Below are positions 1 through 6,734 of a stretch of DNA of 26,360 bases, in pieces. Each line of letters starts with the position of its first letter. Positions within the stretch are counted from its first letter, which is position 1. Under the pieces are notes generated by a model. It saw nothing but the letters and a program-made list of their open reading frames with translations. It was not told where the DNA came from and did no database searches. Source of the DNA: RUG11237 sp045119215 (lineage in GTDB: Bacteria; Bacillota; Clostridia; Lachnospirales; Lachnospiraceae); the NCBI GenBank assembly GCA_045119215.1, contig JBGVDD010000068.1:1-26360 (forward strand). The letters run 5' to 3'. The translations under genes were made by a program, and so were the position numbers.

Positions 1-972
1 TATGCCACAGCTTTTGGATTTACGGAAGAAGAAGTATTTGCATCCATGGATGAATTTGACATGGGAAGCGAAAAAGAGAAGATGGGTGTGAAGAACTGGT
101 ATGATGGTTTTACCATTGGAAACCATCATGACATCTACAATCCCTGGTCCATTACCAATTTCCTCAGGCAGAAGGTATTTAAAACCTACTGGGTAAATAC
201 CAGCTCCAACGGGATGGCAGGAAGTGTGCTGCAGCAGGCGGACAAGAACGTGAAGGTATTGTTTGAGCAACTGATGCAGGGAAAGAGCATAGATGTGGAG
301 ATGAATGATGAAATGATCTTTTCACAGTTAGGTGAGAAGGATGAGGCTATCTGGGCGCTTTTATTGTGCAGTGGATATTTAAAGGCAGAAAAAGTGGTGA
401 CACCGGAGGCAGATGGACCGGGAAGAAAGCCTATATTTACCTTAAAGATTACCAACCGTGAGACAGAGATTATGTTTGAGGACCTGATTCATGGGTGGTT
501 TGGCAGGGATGAAGCAAATTATAATGATTTTGTGAAGGCTTTGCTCTTAGGGGATGTGAAATTTATGAACCGGTATATGAACCGGGTGGCACTGAATACC
601 ATCAGTTACTTTGATGTGGGAAAAAAGCCATCACAACATGCAGAGCCGGAGAGATTTTACCATGGTTTTGTCCTTGGACTGTTGGTAGAGCTAAAAGACA
701 GATATGCTGTGTTATCCAATCGCGAAAGTGGATTTGGCAGATATGATGTAGTGCTGGAGCCCAAGGATAAAGAGCGAGACTATGCATATATTCTGGAATT
801 TAAGGTGTACGATGAAGAAGACGAAGAAGATTTGAAAGCCACTGTGGCAAATGCCTTAAAGCAGATTGAAGATAAGAAGTATGATACGGATTTGATTGCA
901 AAAGGAATACCGAAAGAGAGAATCCGTAAGTATGGATTTGCCTTTGAGGGGCAGAGGGTGTTGATTGGGTAG
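1..972 (+). CDS. AAA-ATPase-like / PD-(D/E)XK nuclease-fold protein, 5' truncated
   Basis: The reading frame is open from base 1 and its start lies upstream of the window; 323 residues are visible. It resembles the large gut-bacterial family with an N-terminal AAA-ATPase-like domain (PF09820) and a C-terminal PD-(D/E)XK domain (DUF1703/PF08011). The visible N-terminal part carries the family-like stretch KNWYDGFTIG and YNPWSITNFL. The C-terminal nuclease-fold part has FYHGFVLGLL, GFGRYDVVL and ILEFKV, which supply the expected Asp and Glu-x-Lys residues. The Walker motifs would lie upstream and cannot be checked. No cellular role is firmly established for the family; these genes are often multicopy in Bacteroidetes and Clostridia. 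It sits 69 bases before pseG but looks functionally unrelated to it. Family assignment is good; function is unknown. Confidence 0.8.
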   Translation, partial: YATAFGFTEEEVFASMDEFDMGSEKEKMGVKNWYDGFTIGNHHDIYNPWSITNFLRQKVFKTYWVNTSSNGMAGSVLQQADKNVKVLFEQLMQGKSIDVEMNDEMIFSQLGEKDEAIWALLLCSGYLKAEKVVTPEADGPGRKPIFTLKITNRETEIMFEDLIHGWFGRDEANYNDFVKALLLGDVKFMNRYMNRVALNTISYFDVGKKPSQHAEPERFYHGFVLGLLVELKDRYAVLSNRESGFGRYDVVLEPKDKERDYAYILEFKVYDEEDEEDLKATVANALKQIEDKKYDTDLIAKGIPKERIRKYGFAFEGQRVLIG

Positions 973-1041
973 GTATAATAGAAAATGTCTGATAGAAAAT
1001 GAGATGGAAAATGAGATAGAAACGAAAAGGGGGAAAGATAC

Positions 1042-2094
1042 ATGATTCAGATTCGAGCAGATGGAAATTCACAGATTGGTGCAGGTCATATTATGCGCTG
1101 TCTTTCTGTTGCCATGGCTTTAAAAAAACTTGGCGAAGAGGTGTGGTTTGTGTTGGCAGACGAAAGTTGCAGGGATTTGGTAGAAAGCAGAGGGTACAGG
1201 GTTCATGTGCTGGGAACGGATTACAGACAAATGGAGGGAGAGTTAGATAGCTATTTTTCATTTTTGAAGCACAGGAAACCGGCAGGGATTTTGGTAGACA
1301 GTTATTTTGTGACAGAAAAATATTTTAATAAGCTGGGAGAAGTTACAAAGATTGCTTATTTTGACGATATGTTTGAACGTGTATATCCGGTGGATATTAT
1401 CATCAATTATGGAATCTGTGCAGAAGAGCTTCCATACAAAGAAAAGTATCCAAGGACAACAAAGTGTTTGCTGGGACCATATTATGCCCCGGTTCGCCAG
1501 GAATTTCAGGACAGGGAAATCACATTTCATGAAGCTTTGACAGATGTGTTAATTACTACAGGTGGAAGTGATGCATATAACTTAGCTGGTGGGATTTTAC
1601 AGGAAGCCTTACAGGATGAGTATGCCAAAACTTTAAAATATCATGTAGTTAGTGGAGCATTTAATACGCATTTAAAGGAATTGCAGAAGCTAGAAAAGAA
1701 TTACAGTAATGTAACGGTATATTCTAATGTAAAGCGGATGTCAGATATCATGTTACAGTGTGATGTGGCATTGACAGCCGGAGGTTCCACCGTATTAGAA
1801 TTAAGTGCATTAGGAATTCCGTTTCTTTGTTTTTCCTTTGTGGATAATCAGGAGCCAGGGGTACAGGCGTTAGTGAAAAAAGATCTGACAGCTTATGGCG
1901 GAAATTACTTAACGGAAAAAGAAAGAATGATAAAAGACCTGATTAGAAATTTAAAATTGTTAGGACAGAACAATTCTTTAAGGAATAAATATGCCAGGAA
2001 AATAAGAGAATGTATTGATGGAAATGGGGCAATGCATATTGCACAGGAAATTTTAGAAAGCCTTCTGGAAACCCCCAAGACTTTGCTAGAATAA
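1042..2094 (+). CDS. pseG: PseG-like UDP-2,4-diacetamido-2,4,6-trideoxy-beta-L-altropyranose hydrolase
   Basis: In known PseG enzymes this step removes UDP from the 2,4-diacetamido-trideoxy-altrose intermediate of pseudaminic acid synthesis, in the cytoplasm. The 350-residue protein starts with IRADGNSQIGAGHIMRCLSVA, the nucleotide-sugar-hydrolase signature of the family, with the expected His in GAGH. It has a GT-B-like C-terminal half with TAGGSTVLELSALGIPFLC, as in MurG-like UDP-binding folds. A strong ribosome site (AGGGGG) precedes the ATG. The next genes are pseC and pseF, which makes the pathway assignment much stronger than similarity alone. The upstream leader contains short GAAAATGAGAT direct repeats and a TATAAT with no clear -35 box. 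A related legionaminic-type hydrolase is a less likely alternative. Confidence 0.88.
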   Translation: MIQIRADGNSQIGAGHIMRCLSVAMALKKLGEEVWFVLADESCRDLVESRGYRVHVLGTDYRQMEGELDSYFSFLKHRKPAGILVDSYFVTEKYFNKLGEVTKIAYFDDMFERVYPVDIIINYGICAEELPYKEKYPRTTKCLLGPYYAPVRQEFQDREITFHEALTDVLITTGGSDAYNLAGGILQEALQDEYAKTLKYHVVSGAFNTHLKELQKLEKNYSNVTVYSNVKRMSDIMLQCDVALTAGGSTVLELSALGIPFLCFSFVDNQEPGVQALVKKDLTAYGGNYLTEKERMIKDLIRNLKLLGQNNSLRNKYARKIRECIDGNGAMHIAQEILESLLETPKTLLE

Positions 2095-2154
2095 ATAGAG
2101 ATTACACCCGAATAAAAAGGAAGAATAGTTTTTGCATCTAATTTGGAAAGCAGT

Positions 2155-2182
2155 TTTGTACGATATGATATTATGTTAGAAT
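2155..2182 (+). promoter_or_regulatory. Putative sigma-A promoter ahead of pseC
   Basis: TTTGTA and TAGAAT are separated by 16 bases, and the -10 box is preceded by TGT (extended -10). Transcription would start at about 2189, inside the palindrome at 2183-2211, so the pseC leader would begin with or within a hairpin. This is a sequence match only. Confidence 0.4.
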
Positions 2183-2219
2183 GTAACTGTTCAGTAGCTC
2201 TGAACAGTTACGCTAGAAT
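2175..2219. mobile_element. Minimal palindromic MITE-like element (copy A) with flanking direct repeats
   Basis: The core at 2183-2211 is a perfect palindrome: GTAACTGTTCAG, loop TAGCT, CTGAACAGTTAC. The 8 bases to the left (GTTAGAAT) and right (GCTAGAAT) match at 7 of 8 positions and look like a target-site duplication. The same ends and the same flanking pattern recur in the larger copy at 20163-20312. A related, degenerate core lies at 6334-6363. It sits between pseG and pseC, immediately after a promoter-like sequence. It carries no coding capacity, so any movement would need a transposase supplied elsewhere. Confidence 0.65.
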
Positions 2220-2241
2220 GAAAGAATGGGAGATAAAGACA

Positions 2242-3435
2242 ATGGAAAAATTAGCAATTCAAGGTGGCGCACCGGTAAGGGAGCAAAAATTATTTTACGG
2301 ACATCAGTATATTGATGACAAGGATATTGAAGCAGTGGTAGAAGTATTAAAAAGTGATTATCTTACCTGTGGTCCCAAAATTACGGAACTTGAGAATAGA
2401 CTTTGCGAAATTACAGGGGCTAAATATGCAGTGGCGGTAAGTAATGGTACTGCTGCGTTACATATTGCCTGTCAGGCTGCAGGGGTAAGAGAAGGGGATG
2501 AGGTCATCACTACACCTATTACGTTTGCCGCATCTGCAAATTGTGCCTTGTATTGTGGTGCCAAGCCAGTATTTGCAGATATCAATGAGAGGACTTACAA
2601 TATTGATCCGGATTCAGTTATGGCGCATATCACGGAAAAGACAAGAGCAGTGGTGGCAGTAGATTTTACCGGGCAGGCGGTAGAATTGGATGGATTACAG
2701 GAACTGACAAAAGAAAAAGGAATTGTATTAATTGAGGATGGAGCCCATTCTATAGGAACAAAATACAAGGACAAAGGTGTTGGCTCCATTGCTGACATGA
2801 CAACTTTTAGTTTTCATCCGGTAAAGACGGTAACCGGAGGAGAAGGTGGAGCTGTTTTGACAAATAGTGAAGAATATTATAAAAAGTTACTACTGTATCG
2901 TGCCCATGGAATTACCAGAGATCCTTCCCTCATGGAAAAGGAAAGTCATGGAACCTGGTATTATGAGCAGATTTCTCTAGGCATGAATTACCGCATGACG
3001 GATATTCAGGCAGCATTGATTATAAGTCAGCTAGATAAGTTAGAAAAGTTTAGCAAACGCAGGAAAGAGATTGTTGCTCGTTATAATGAAGCATTTCAGG
3101 AATTGCCAGAGATTACAGTTCAAGAAGAAATTCCAGAATCTGATACTACAAGACATTTATATATACTTCGATTAAAATTAGATAAATTGAAAGTTGGAAG
3201 AAAGGAATTTTTTGATGCCATGGCAGCGGAAAATATATGCTGCAATGTACACTATATTCCAGTGTATTACCATCCTTATTATGAAAAGCTAGGTTATCAA
3301 AAAGGACTTTGCCCCAAAGCGGAAACATTGTATGAGGAAATGATGAGTCTCCCATTGTATTATTCTATGACAGATCAGGATGTGGAAGATGTGATTCAAG
3401 GAGTAAGAAAAGTGGTAGAATCTTATCGCAAATAG
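2242..3435 (+). CDS. pseC: PseC-like UDP-4-amino-4,6-dideoxy-N-acetyl-beta-L-altrosamine transaminase
   Basis: DegT/DnrJ/EryC1/StrS family PLP-dependent aminotransferase of 397 residues. In PseC this enzyme aminates the 4-keto-6-deoxy sugar in pseudaminic acid synthesis. The N-terminal stretch YGHQYIDDKDIEAVVEVLKSDYLTCGP is PseC-like. SNGTAALHIA binds the cofactor phosphate, VEDGAHS-type residues appear as IEDGAHSIG, and FSFHPVKTVTGGEGG contains the predicted Schiff-base Lys195. I chose the ATG at 2242 because GGGAG lies 9 bases upstream and the family N-terminus begins there. An in-frame TTG at 2143 would drag the palindromic repeat into the protein. It lies 17 bases before pseF. The upstream partner PseB (dehydratase) is not in the window. 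Confidence 0.88.
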   Translation: MEKLAIQGGAPVREQKLFYGHQYIDDKDIEAVVEVLKSDYLTCGPKITELENRLCEITGAKYAVAVSNGTAALHIACQAAGVREGDEVITTPITFAASANCALYCGAKPVFADINERTYNIDPDSVMAHITEKTRAVVAVDFTGQAVELDGLQELTKEKGIVLIEDGAHSIGTKYKDKGVGSIADMTTFSFHPVKTVTGGEGGAVLTNSEEYYKKLLLYRAHGITRDPSLMEKESHGTWYYEQISLGMNYRMTDIQAALIISQLDKLEKFSKRRKEIVARYNEAFQELPEITVQEEIPESDTTRHLYILRLKLDKLKVGRKEFFDAMAAENICCNVHYIPVYYHPYYEKLGYQKGLCPKAETLYEEMMSLPLYYSMTDQDVEDVIQGVRKVVESYRK

Positions 3436-3452
3436 AGTGGGAGGATGGTTTC

Positions 3453-4157
3453 ATGAGTAAAAGTATAGCTATTATCACGGCAAGAGGTGGCAGTAAACGG
3501 ATTCCCAAAAAGAATATACGTGATTTTTGTGGAAAACCTATTATCTGTTATGCCATAGAGGCGGCGTTAAAGTCCGGAATGTATGATACAGTGATGGTCA
3601 GTACAGACAGTGAAGAAATTGCAGACATAGCAAAAAAGAATGGGGCAGAAGTGCCTTTTATGAGAAGCGAAAAGGCATCGGATGATTATGCTACAACGGC
3701 GGATGTTCTTTTGGAAGTCCTGGAACAATATAGAGAATTAGGACAGGAATTCGATTATATGACATGTATTTATCCTACTGCCCCTTTTGTGACGGCAGGA
3801 AAGCTTACCAAGGCTATGGATTCTTTAAAAGAAAAGAGGGCAAAACAGGTAATGCCTGTGACAGCTTTTTCCTATCCACCTTTGCGTGGTTATGTGATGC
3901 AGGATGGAGTTTTGAACATGAAGTGGCCGGAGTATTTCAGAACCCGTTCCCAGGATTTAGAACCCCTGTACCACGATGCAGGGCAATTTTACTGCTATCA
4001 GGTGCAGGGGTTTCTAAAGTCTAGGGGACAGATTGTGAGCGGTATTGTCCCCTTTATTGTGGATGAGATGGAAGTTCAGGATATTGATAATGAAACAGAC
4101 TGGAAGTTGGCAGAGTTAAAATATAGCTTTATGCATAGTGCCCAAAATGAGCCTTGA
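3453..4157 (+). CDS. pseF: PseF-like pseudaminic acid cytidylyltransferase
   Basis: CMP-sugar synthetase of the acylneuraminate cytidylyltransferase family, 234 residues, which is normal for PseF. In that family it activates the nonulosonic acid with CTP to give the CMP-donor used by glycosyltransferases. The nucleotide-binding loop ARGGSKRIPKKN is at residues 10-21. VSTDSEEIA and YPTAPF follow in the expected order, and the C-terminal VQDIDNETDWKLAELKY closes the fold. Its ribosome site GGGAGG is in the short gap after pseC, so the two are co-transcribed. Sequence alone cannot separate a pseudaminic from a legionaminic or sialic acid substrate; the neighbouring pseG and pseC favour pseudaminic. 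PseH and PseI are missing from the window. Confidence 0.85.
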   Translation: MSKSIAIITARGGSKRIPKKNIRDFCGKPIICYAIEAALKSGMYDTVMVSTDSEEIADIAKKNGAEVPFMRSEKASDDYATTADVLLEVLEQYRELGQEFDYMTCIYPTAPFVTAGKLTKAMDSLKEKRAKQVMPVTAFSYPPLRGYVMQDGVLNMKWPEYFRTRSQDLEPLYHDAGQFYCYQVQGFLKSRGQIVSGIVPFIVDEMEVQDIDNETDWKLAELKYSFMHSAQNEP

Positions 4158-4231
4158 AAAAAATCTCGGATTTCAAAGGATTCAACAAAATGACATGTTT
4201 TTTTGAGGTGAATTTTCTAACTGCATGATTC

Positions 4232-4260
4232 TTGTTCTTAAAGTAGCATTGTGCTATAAT
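4232..4260 (+). promoter_or_regulatory. Sigma-A promoter with extended -10 for the coiled-coil gene
   Basis: TTGTTC and TATAAT are separated by 17 bases, and TGC immediately precedes the -10 box (extended -10). It lies 53 bases before the ATG at 4314 and is the best promoter match in the pse region. It implies that the coiled-coil gene is transcribed separately from pseGCF. Confidence 0.7.
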
Positions 4261-4313
4261 CAGTTTAAAATAAGAAATGAGCAAGAGTACATGACAGAAG
4301 GGAGGGGATATAT

Positions 4314-4838
4314 ATGACAGATTCTCAAAAATTAGATTTTCTTGTAGAGTCAATGGCACGCCAGGAAAAGAGAATGGATTCCTTAGAAGAAAATCTTATG
4401 GGAGTAAGGAGTGAACTAAAAGAAGAAATTCAGGGAGTAAGGAGCGAACTGAAGGAAGAGATTCAGGAAGTAAGAAGCGAACTGACAGAAAAAATTGAGG
4501 GAGTAAGAAGCGAACTGAAGGAAGAAATTCAGGGAGTGAGAAGCGAACTGAAGGAAGAAATTCAGGGAGTGAGAAGCGAACTGAAGGAAGAGATTCAGGG
4601 AGTGAGAAGCGAACTGAAGGGAGAAATTCAGGAACTTAGGGAAGATGTAACGGATATTAAATTGGTGATTGAAAATGAACTTCGCAGAAATATTTCCATT
4701 GTTGCAGAAGGACATTTGGATTTGATGCGAAAATTGGATGAGAGTATAAAAGTCCAGCAGGAACAGGAAAAATTGATGGTTCGTGTAAATGTATTAGAAA
4801 CATATGTGAAAGAATTAAAAAAAGAAAAAACAGCATAA
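4314..4838 (+). CDS. Hendecad-repeat coiled-coil protein of unknown function
   Basis: The gene encodes 174 residues with GAGGGG as a strong ribosome site. Residues 30-106 are seven consecutive 11-residue units of GVRSELKEEIQ type (one degenerate: EVRSELTEKIE). Before and after come MDSLEENLM and ELREDVTDIKLVIENELRR, which are also coiled-coil-like. There is no signal peptide or membrane segment, so it should be a soluble, long, charged helix, probably oligomeric. The C-terminal part (residues 107-174) is non-repetitive and ends in a Lys-rich tail. Similar small coiled-coil proteins occur in Lachnospiraceae, but I know of no assigned function. It has its own promoter and terminator, so the pse neighbourhood may be incidental. 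Confidence 0.8.
   Translation: MTDSQKLDFLVESMARQEKRMDSLEENLMGVRSELKEEIQGVRSELKEEIQEVRSELTEKIEGVRSELKEEIQGVRSELKEEIQGVRSELKEEIQGVRSELKGEIQELREDVTDIKLVIENELRRNISIVAEGHLDLMRKLDESIKVQQEQEKLMVRVNVLETYVKELKKEKTA
4401..4631 (+). repeat. Seven in-frame tandem 33-bp repeats
   Basis: Seven contiguous 33-base units (4401, 4434, 4467, 4500, 4533, 4566 and 4599 as starts) encode the 11-residue hendecads. Units 4 to 7 are almost identical in DNA as well as protein, which suggests recent duplication; units 1 to 3 are more diverged. Copy number is likely to vary between strains and could be mis-assembled from short reads. Confidence 0.92.
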
Positions 4839-4857
4839 GAAAACGCAAATTTTATAG

Positions 4858-4896
4858 AAATCGGGCAATTTTGCTTACGTAGCATTGCCCGATTTT
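4858..4896 (+). terminator. Rho-independent terminator after the coiled-coil gene
   Basis: AAATCGGGCAAT pairs perfectly with ATTGCCCGATTT across a 14-base loop, with a short T run. The same 12-base stem, with a different loop, occurs at 20203-20241. The sequence is nearly symmetrical at its ends, so it could act in both directions. Confidence 0.75.
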
Positions 4897-4956
4897 CGTA
4901 TTTGTTTTGTGCCTATAAACAGATGCGAAAATAGAACCAATGAGAGGAAGAAATGT

Positions 4957-6150
4957 ATGCAACAAAAATCTATTCTCATCTGCCGTTACCAGAGCATATG
5001 TGAGCCGGATGTAATCCAGGGATTTCAAAAAAATGGTTATCAGGTAGAAGAGTTTACAGAAATTATGGAAGAAATAGATGGAGACGTGAGGTATTTGAAA
5101 CTTTTGGCAGAAAAAGTGAAAAATCAAACATATGATTTTATTTTTTCCATCAATTTTTTCCCTATCATATCAAAACTTTGCAATGCTATTCATCTCCCCT
5201 ATGTGTGCTGGGTGGTAGACTGTCCTTTGATAACATTGTACTCGGAGGAGATTTTTGGGGAGTACAACAGGATTTTTATCTTTGATAGAGCAATGTATCA
5301 GTATTTTCAAAGAAGAAATCCGGAGGGGATTTTTCATCTGCCACTGGCTGCGAATGTAGCACATTCTGATAAAATATGTAGCAGGATATCAGAGGTGGAA
5401 TATCTAAAATATCAAAAAGATATTACTCTGGTTGGTTCGTTGTATACGGAGAAATGTCTCTATAATGGAATTGGATTTCTTCCAGAAACTTTGAGAGAAT
5501 GTTTGGAATTGGCTATGAGAAAACAAATGTTTACTCAGGAACCTGACTATTTAGAAGAAGCATTGACAAAAGAAAGGGTAGCAGAATTTAAGGAATATGT
5601 TCATTGGGAAGATGTTTTGGAAGATTATAAACTGGATGATAGGAAATTTATCAAAGAAGAATATTTAGGAATTAAAGTTTCGGAGATGGAGCGTATTGAG
5701 TTGTTGCAGCAACTGTCAAAACAGTTTCAGGTGGCTTTGTTTACTCAAAGTGATACCGCTATGTTTTCACTAGAAAATGTGTTGGATTGTGGAAGCGCAG
5801 AGTCAAGGATTCAGATGCCTAAAATTTTTCATTGTAGTAGAATTAATTTAAATCCTGCCATAAAAACGATAAAGACAGGGATTTCCCAAAGGGCGTGGGA
5901 TATTTTGGGCGCCGGGGGATTCTTGCTGTCCAGTAAGCAGTCCGAACTCTTAGAGTATTTTCAGATGGGTAAGGATATGGAGTGGTATGAAAGCCTAGAG
6001 GAATTGCAGAACAAATGTGAGTTTTACTTAAGGGAGGAAAATGAAAGGGTGAGGAAAGAGATTGCAGGAAGGGGATATGAACTGGTAAAAAAGTATCATA
6101 CTTATGATATCAGAATCAGCCAGATGCTTAAAATTTTAAAAAGCTATTAG
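4957..6150 (+). CDS. DUF3880 / glycosyl transferases group 1-like protein
   Basis: The gene encodes 397 residues. The C-terminal part has RAWDILGAGGFLLSSKQSELLEYF (about residues 310-335) followed by a helix-rich tail ending in RGYELVKKYHTYDIRISQML. This is the pattern of the glycosyl-transferase-like PF13524 domain that follows DUF3880-type N-termini. The N-terminal half has FDFIFSINFFP-like and YVCWVVDCPL motifs seen in the same architecture. Such proteins are common in motile Lachnospiraceae, and a role in glycan or flagellin decoration is an inference supported by the nearby pse genes. I chose ATG 4957, which has GAGAGGAAG upstream; the longer in-frame start at 4885 lies inside the preceding terminator hairpin. 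Donor and acceptor are unknown. Confidence 0.72.
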   Translation: MQQKSILICRYQSICEPDVIQGFQKNGYQVEEFTEIMEEIDGDVRYLKLLAEKVKNQTYDFIFSINFFPIISKLCNAIHLPYVCWVVDCPLITLYSEEIFGEYNRIFIFDRAMYQYFQRRNPEGIFHLPLAANVAHSDKICSRISEVEYLKYQKDITLVGSLYTEKCLYNGIGFLPETLRECLELAMRKQMFTQEPDYLEEALTKERVAEFKEYVHWEDVLEDYKLDDRKFIKEEYLGIKVSEMERIELLQQLSKQFQVALFTQSDTAMFSLENVLDCGSAESRIQMPKIFHCSRINLNPAIKTIKTGISQRAWDILGAGGFLLSSKQSELLEYFQMGKDMEWYESLEELQNKCEFYLREENERVRKEIAGRGYELVKKYHTYDIRISQMLKILKSY

Positions 6151-6172
6151 AATGGAAAATCAGCCAATACAA

Positions 6173-6196
6173 AACCGCCACAAAACAGTGGCGGTT
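6173..6196. terminator. GC-rich hairpin after the glycosyltransferase gene
   Basis: AACCGCCAC pairs perfectly with GTGGCGGTT over a six-base loop, 22 bases after the stop codon. The + strand lacks a clean T run (TCTCATGG follows), while the - strand has TTTT after the stem. It is probably a weak or bidirectional terminator. Confidence 0.55.
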
Positions 6197-6333
6197 CTCA
6201 TGGCTTGTTAATTGAATTTTACGGATTCATTTAATACTATTTTACCAGACATTTGAAAATTTACAAGTGTTTTTTCAAATATTTATTGTTTATCATTATA
6301 CCGAACGGATATATTTGAAACAAAATTAAAAAA

Positions 6334-6363
6334 GTAACTTATTCAGTAGCTCTGAACAGATAC
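6334..6363. repeat. Degenerate copy (copy B) of the GTAAC palindrome
   Basis: TTCAGTAGCTCTGAACAG is identical to the core of the palindrome at 2183-2211, and both copies continue to a final TACG. The outer arms have diverged (GTAACTTATTCAG versus CTGAACAGATAC). I see no convincing flanking direct repeat here. It opens a longer run of hairpins that continues to 6482. Confidence 0.65.
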
Positions 6364-6482
6364 GAAACTTCCATCTCAAAATTGAGACCACTATAAATGT
6401 ATTCCATGGAAGTTTCGTAAAGCTGATGCACACAAATCAGAGATTTGGCGCAGGTACGAACCTTACAGTAAATGTAAGGTTC
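6361..6482. other. Hairpin-rich intergenic segment, possible structured RNA or element remnant
   Basis: Three further hairpins follow copy B. A 14-bp perfect arm pair TACGAAACTTCCAT / ATGGAAGTTTCGTA is at 6361-6374 and 6406-6419. A small CAAATC / GATTTG stem is at 6433-6447. A 10-bp pair GAACCTTACA / TGTAAGGTTC with a five-base loop is at 6458-6482. The first and third begin with the same TACGAA start. None has a terminator T run. I see no reading frame with a ribosome site on the + strand. The rest of the 6197-6333 gap is AT-rich and holds only an ATTTGAAAA / TTTTCAAAT hairpin (6251-6280). Confidence 0.5.
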
Positions 6483-6531
6483 TGATTGAAGAGAGTAAAT
6501 ATATAGAAAAAAAATAAGGAATGGGGATAAG

Positions 6532-6624
6532 TTATCCACAAAAACAGGGGATAACTTGTGGATAATCCTATGGAATAATTGTGAATAGCTTGTGGACAAT
6601 ATTTTGTGAATAGCTTGTGGACAA
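6532..6624. promoter_or_regulatory. Cluster of six DnaA-box-like sites
   Basis: Two sites match TTATCCACA exactly: 6532-6540 on + and 6557-6565 on -. Four more on - differ at one position: CTATTCACA at 6580-6588 and 6605-6613, and TTGTCCACA at 6591-6599 and 6616-6624. The first two form a 10-bp inverted repeat (TTATCCACAA / TTGTGGATAA). The last four are two copies of a 25-bp tandem duplication. The cluster ends 8 bases before the -35 box of the tig promoter. No dnaA, dnaN or other origin gene is nearby, so a regulatory or DnaA-titration role is more likely than oriC. Confidence 0.7.
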
Positions 6625-6629
6625 TATTT
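6580..6629. repeat. 25-bp tandem duplication carrying DnaA-like boxes
   Basis: Bases 6580-6604 are repeated at 6605-6629. Each unit begins TGTGAATAGCTTGTGGACAA and contains two DnaA-like sites 11 bases apart on the - strand. The duplication doubles the number of sites next to the tig promoter. Confidence 0.85.
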
Positions 6630-6632
6630 TGG

Positions 6633-6661
6633 TTGCTTTTTAAAAAACCATATGATATACT
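6633..6661 (+). promoter_or_regulatory. Sigma-A promoter for tig
   Basis: TTGCTT and TATACT are separated by 17 bases, about 74 bases before the tig start. The DnaA-box cluster lies immediately upstream of the -35 box, in an activator-like position. Confidence 0.65.
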
Positions 6662-6734
6662 ATAGAAATGACTGTATAGGAAGATGAATGTTACAAAAAA
6701 TTCATGATATAGATATTAAGGAGGAAATTTTAAA

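Noticed and set aside
2143..2241. TTG start that would add 33 residues to PseC
   Set aside because: It would translate through the palindromic repeat; the ATG at 2242 has a good ribosome site and matches the family N-terminus.
4401..4631. CRISPR array
   Set aside because: The repeats are contiguous, in frame and have no spacers; they encode a coiled coil.
4885..4956. Longer start for the glycosyltransferase
   Set aside because: It begins in the terminator hairpin and has no ribosome site; ATG 4957 does.
6339..6599. 86-codon ORF on the - strand
   Set aside because: It spans hairpin arms and DnaA boxes, has no family resemblance and is best explained by the repeat.
6532..6624. Chromosomal origin oriC
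   Set aside because: DnaA boxes are dense, but dnaA, dnaN, recF and gyr genes are absent and the flanks are tig and a glycosyltransferase.
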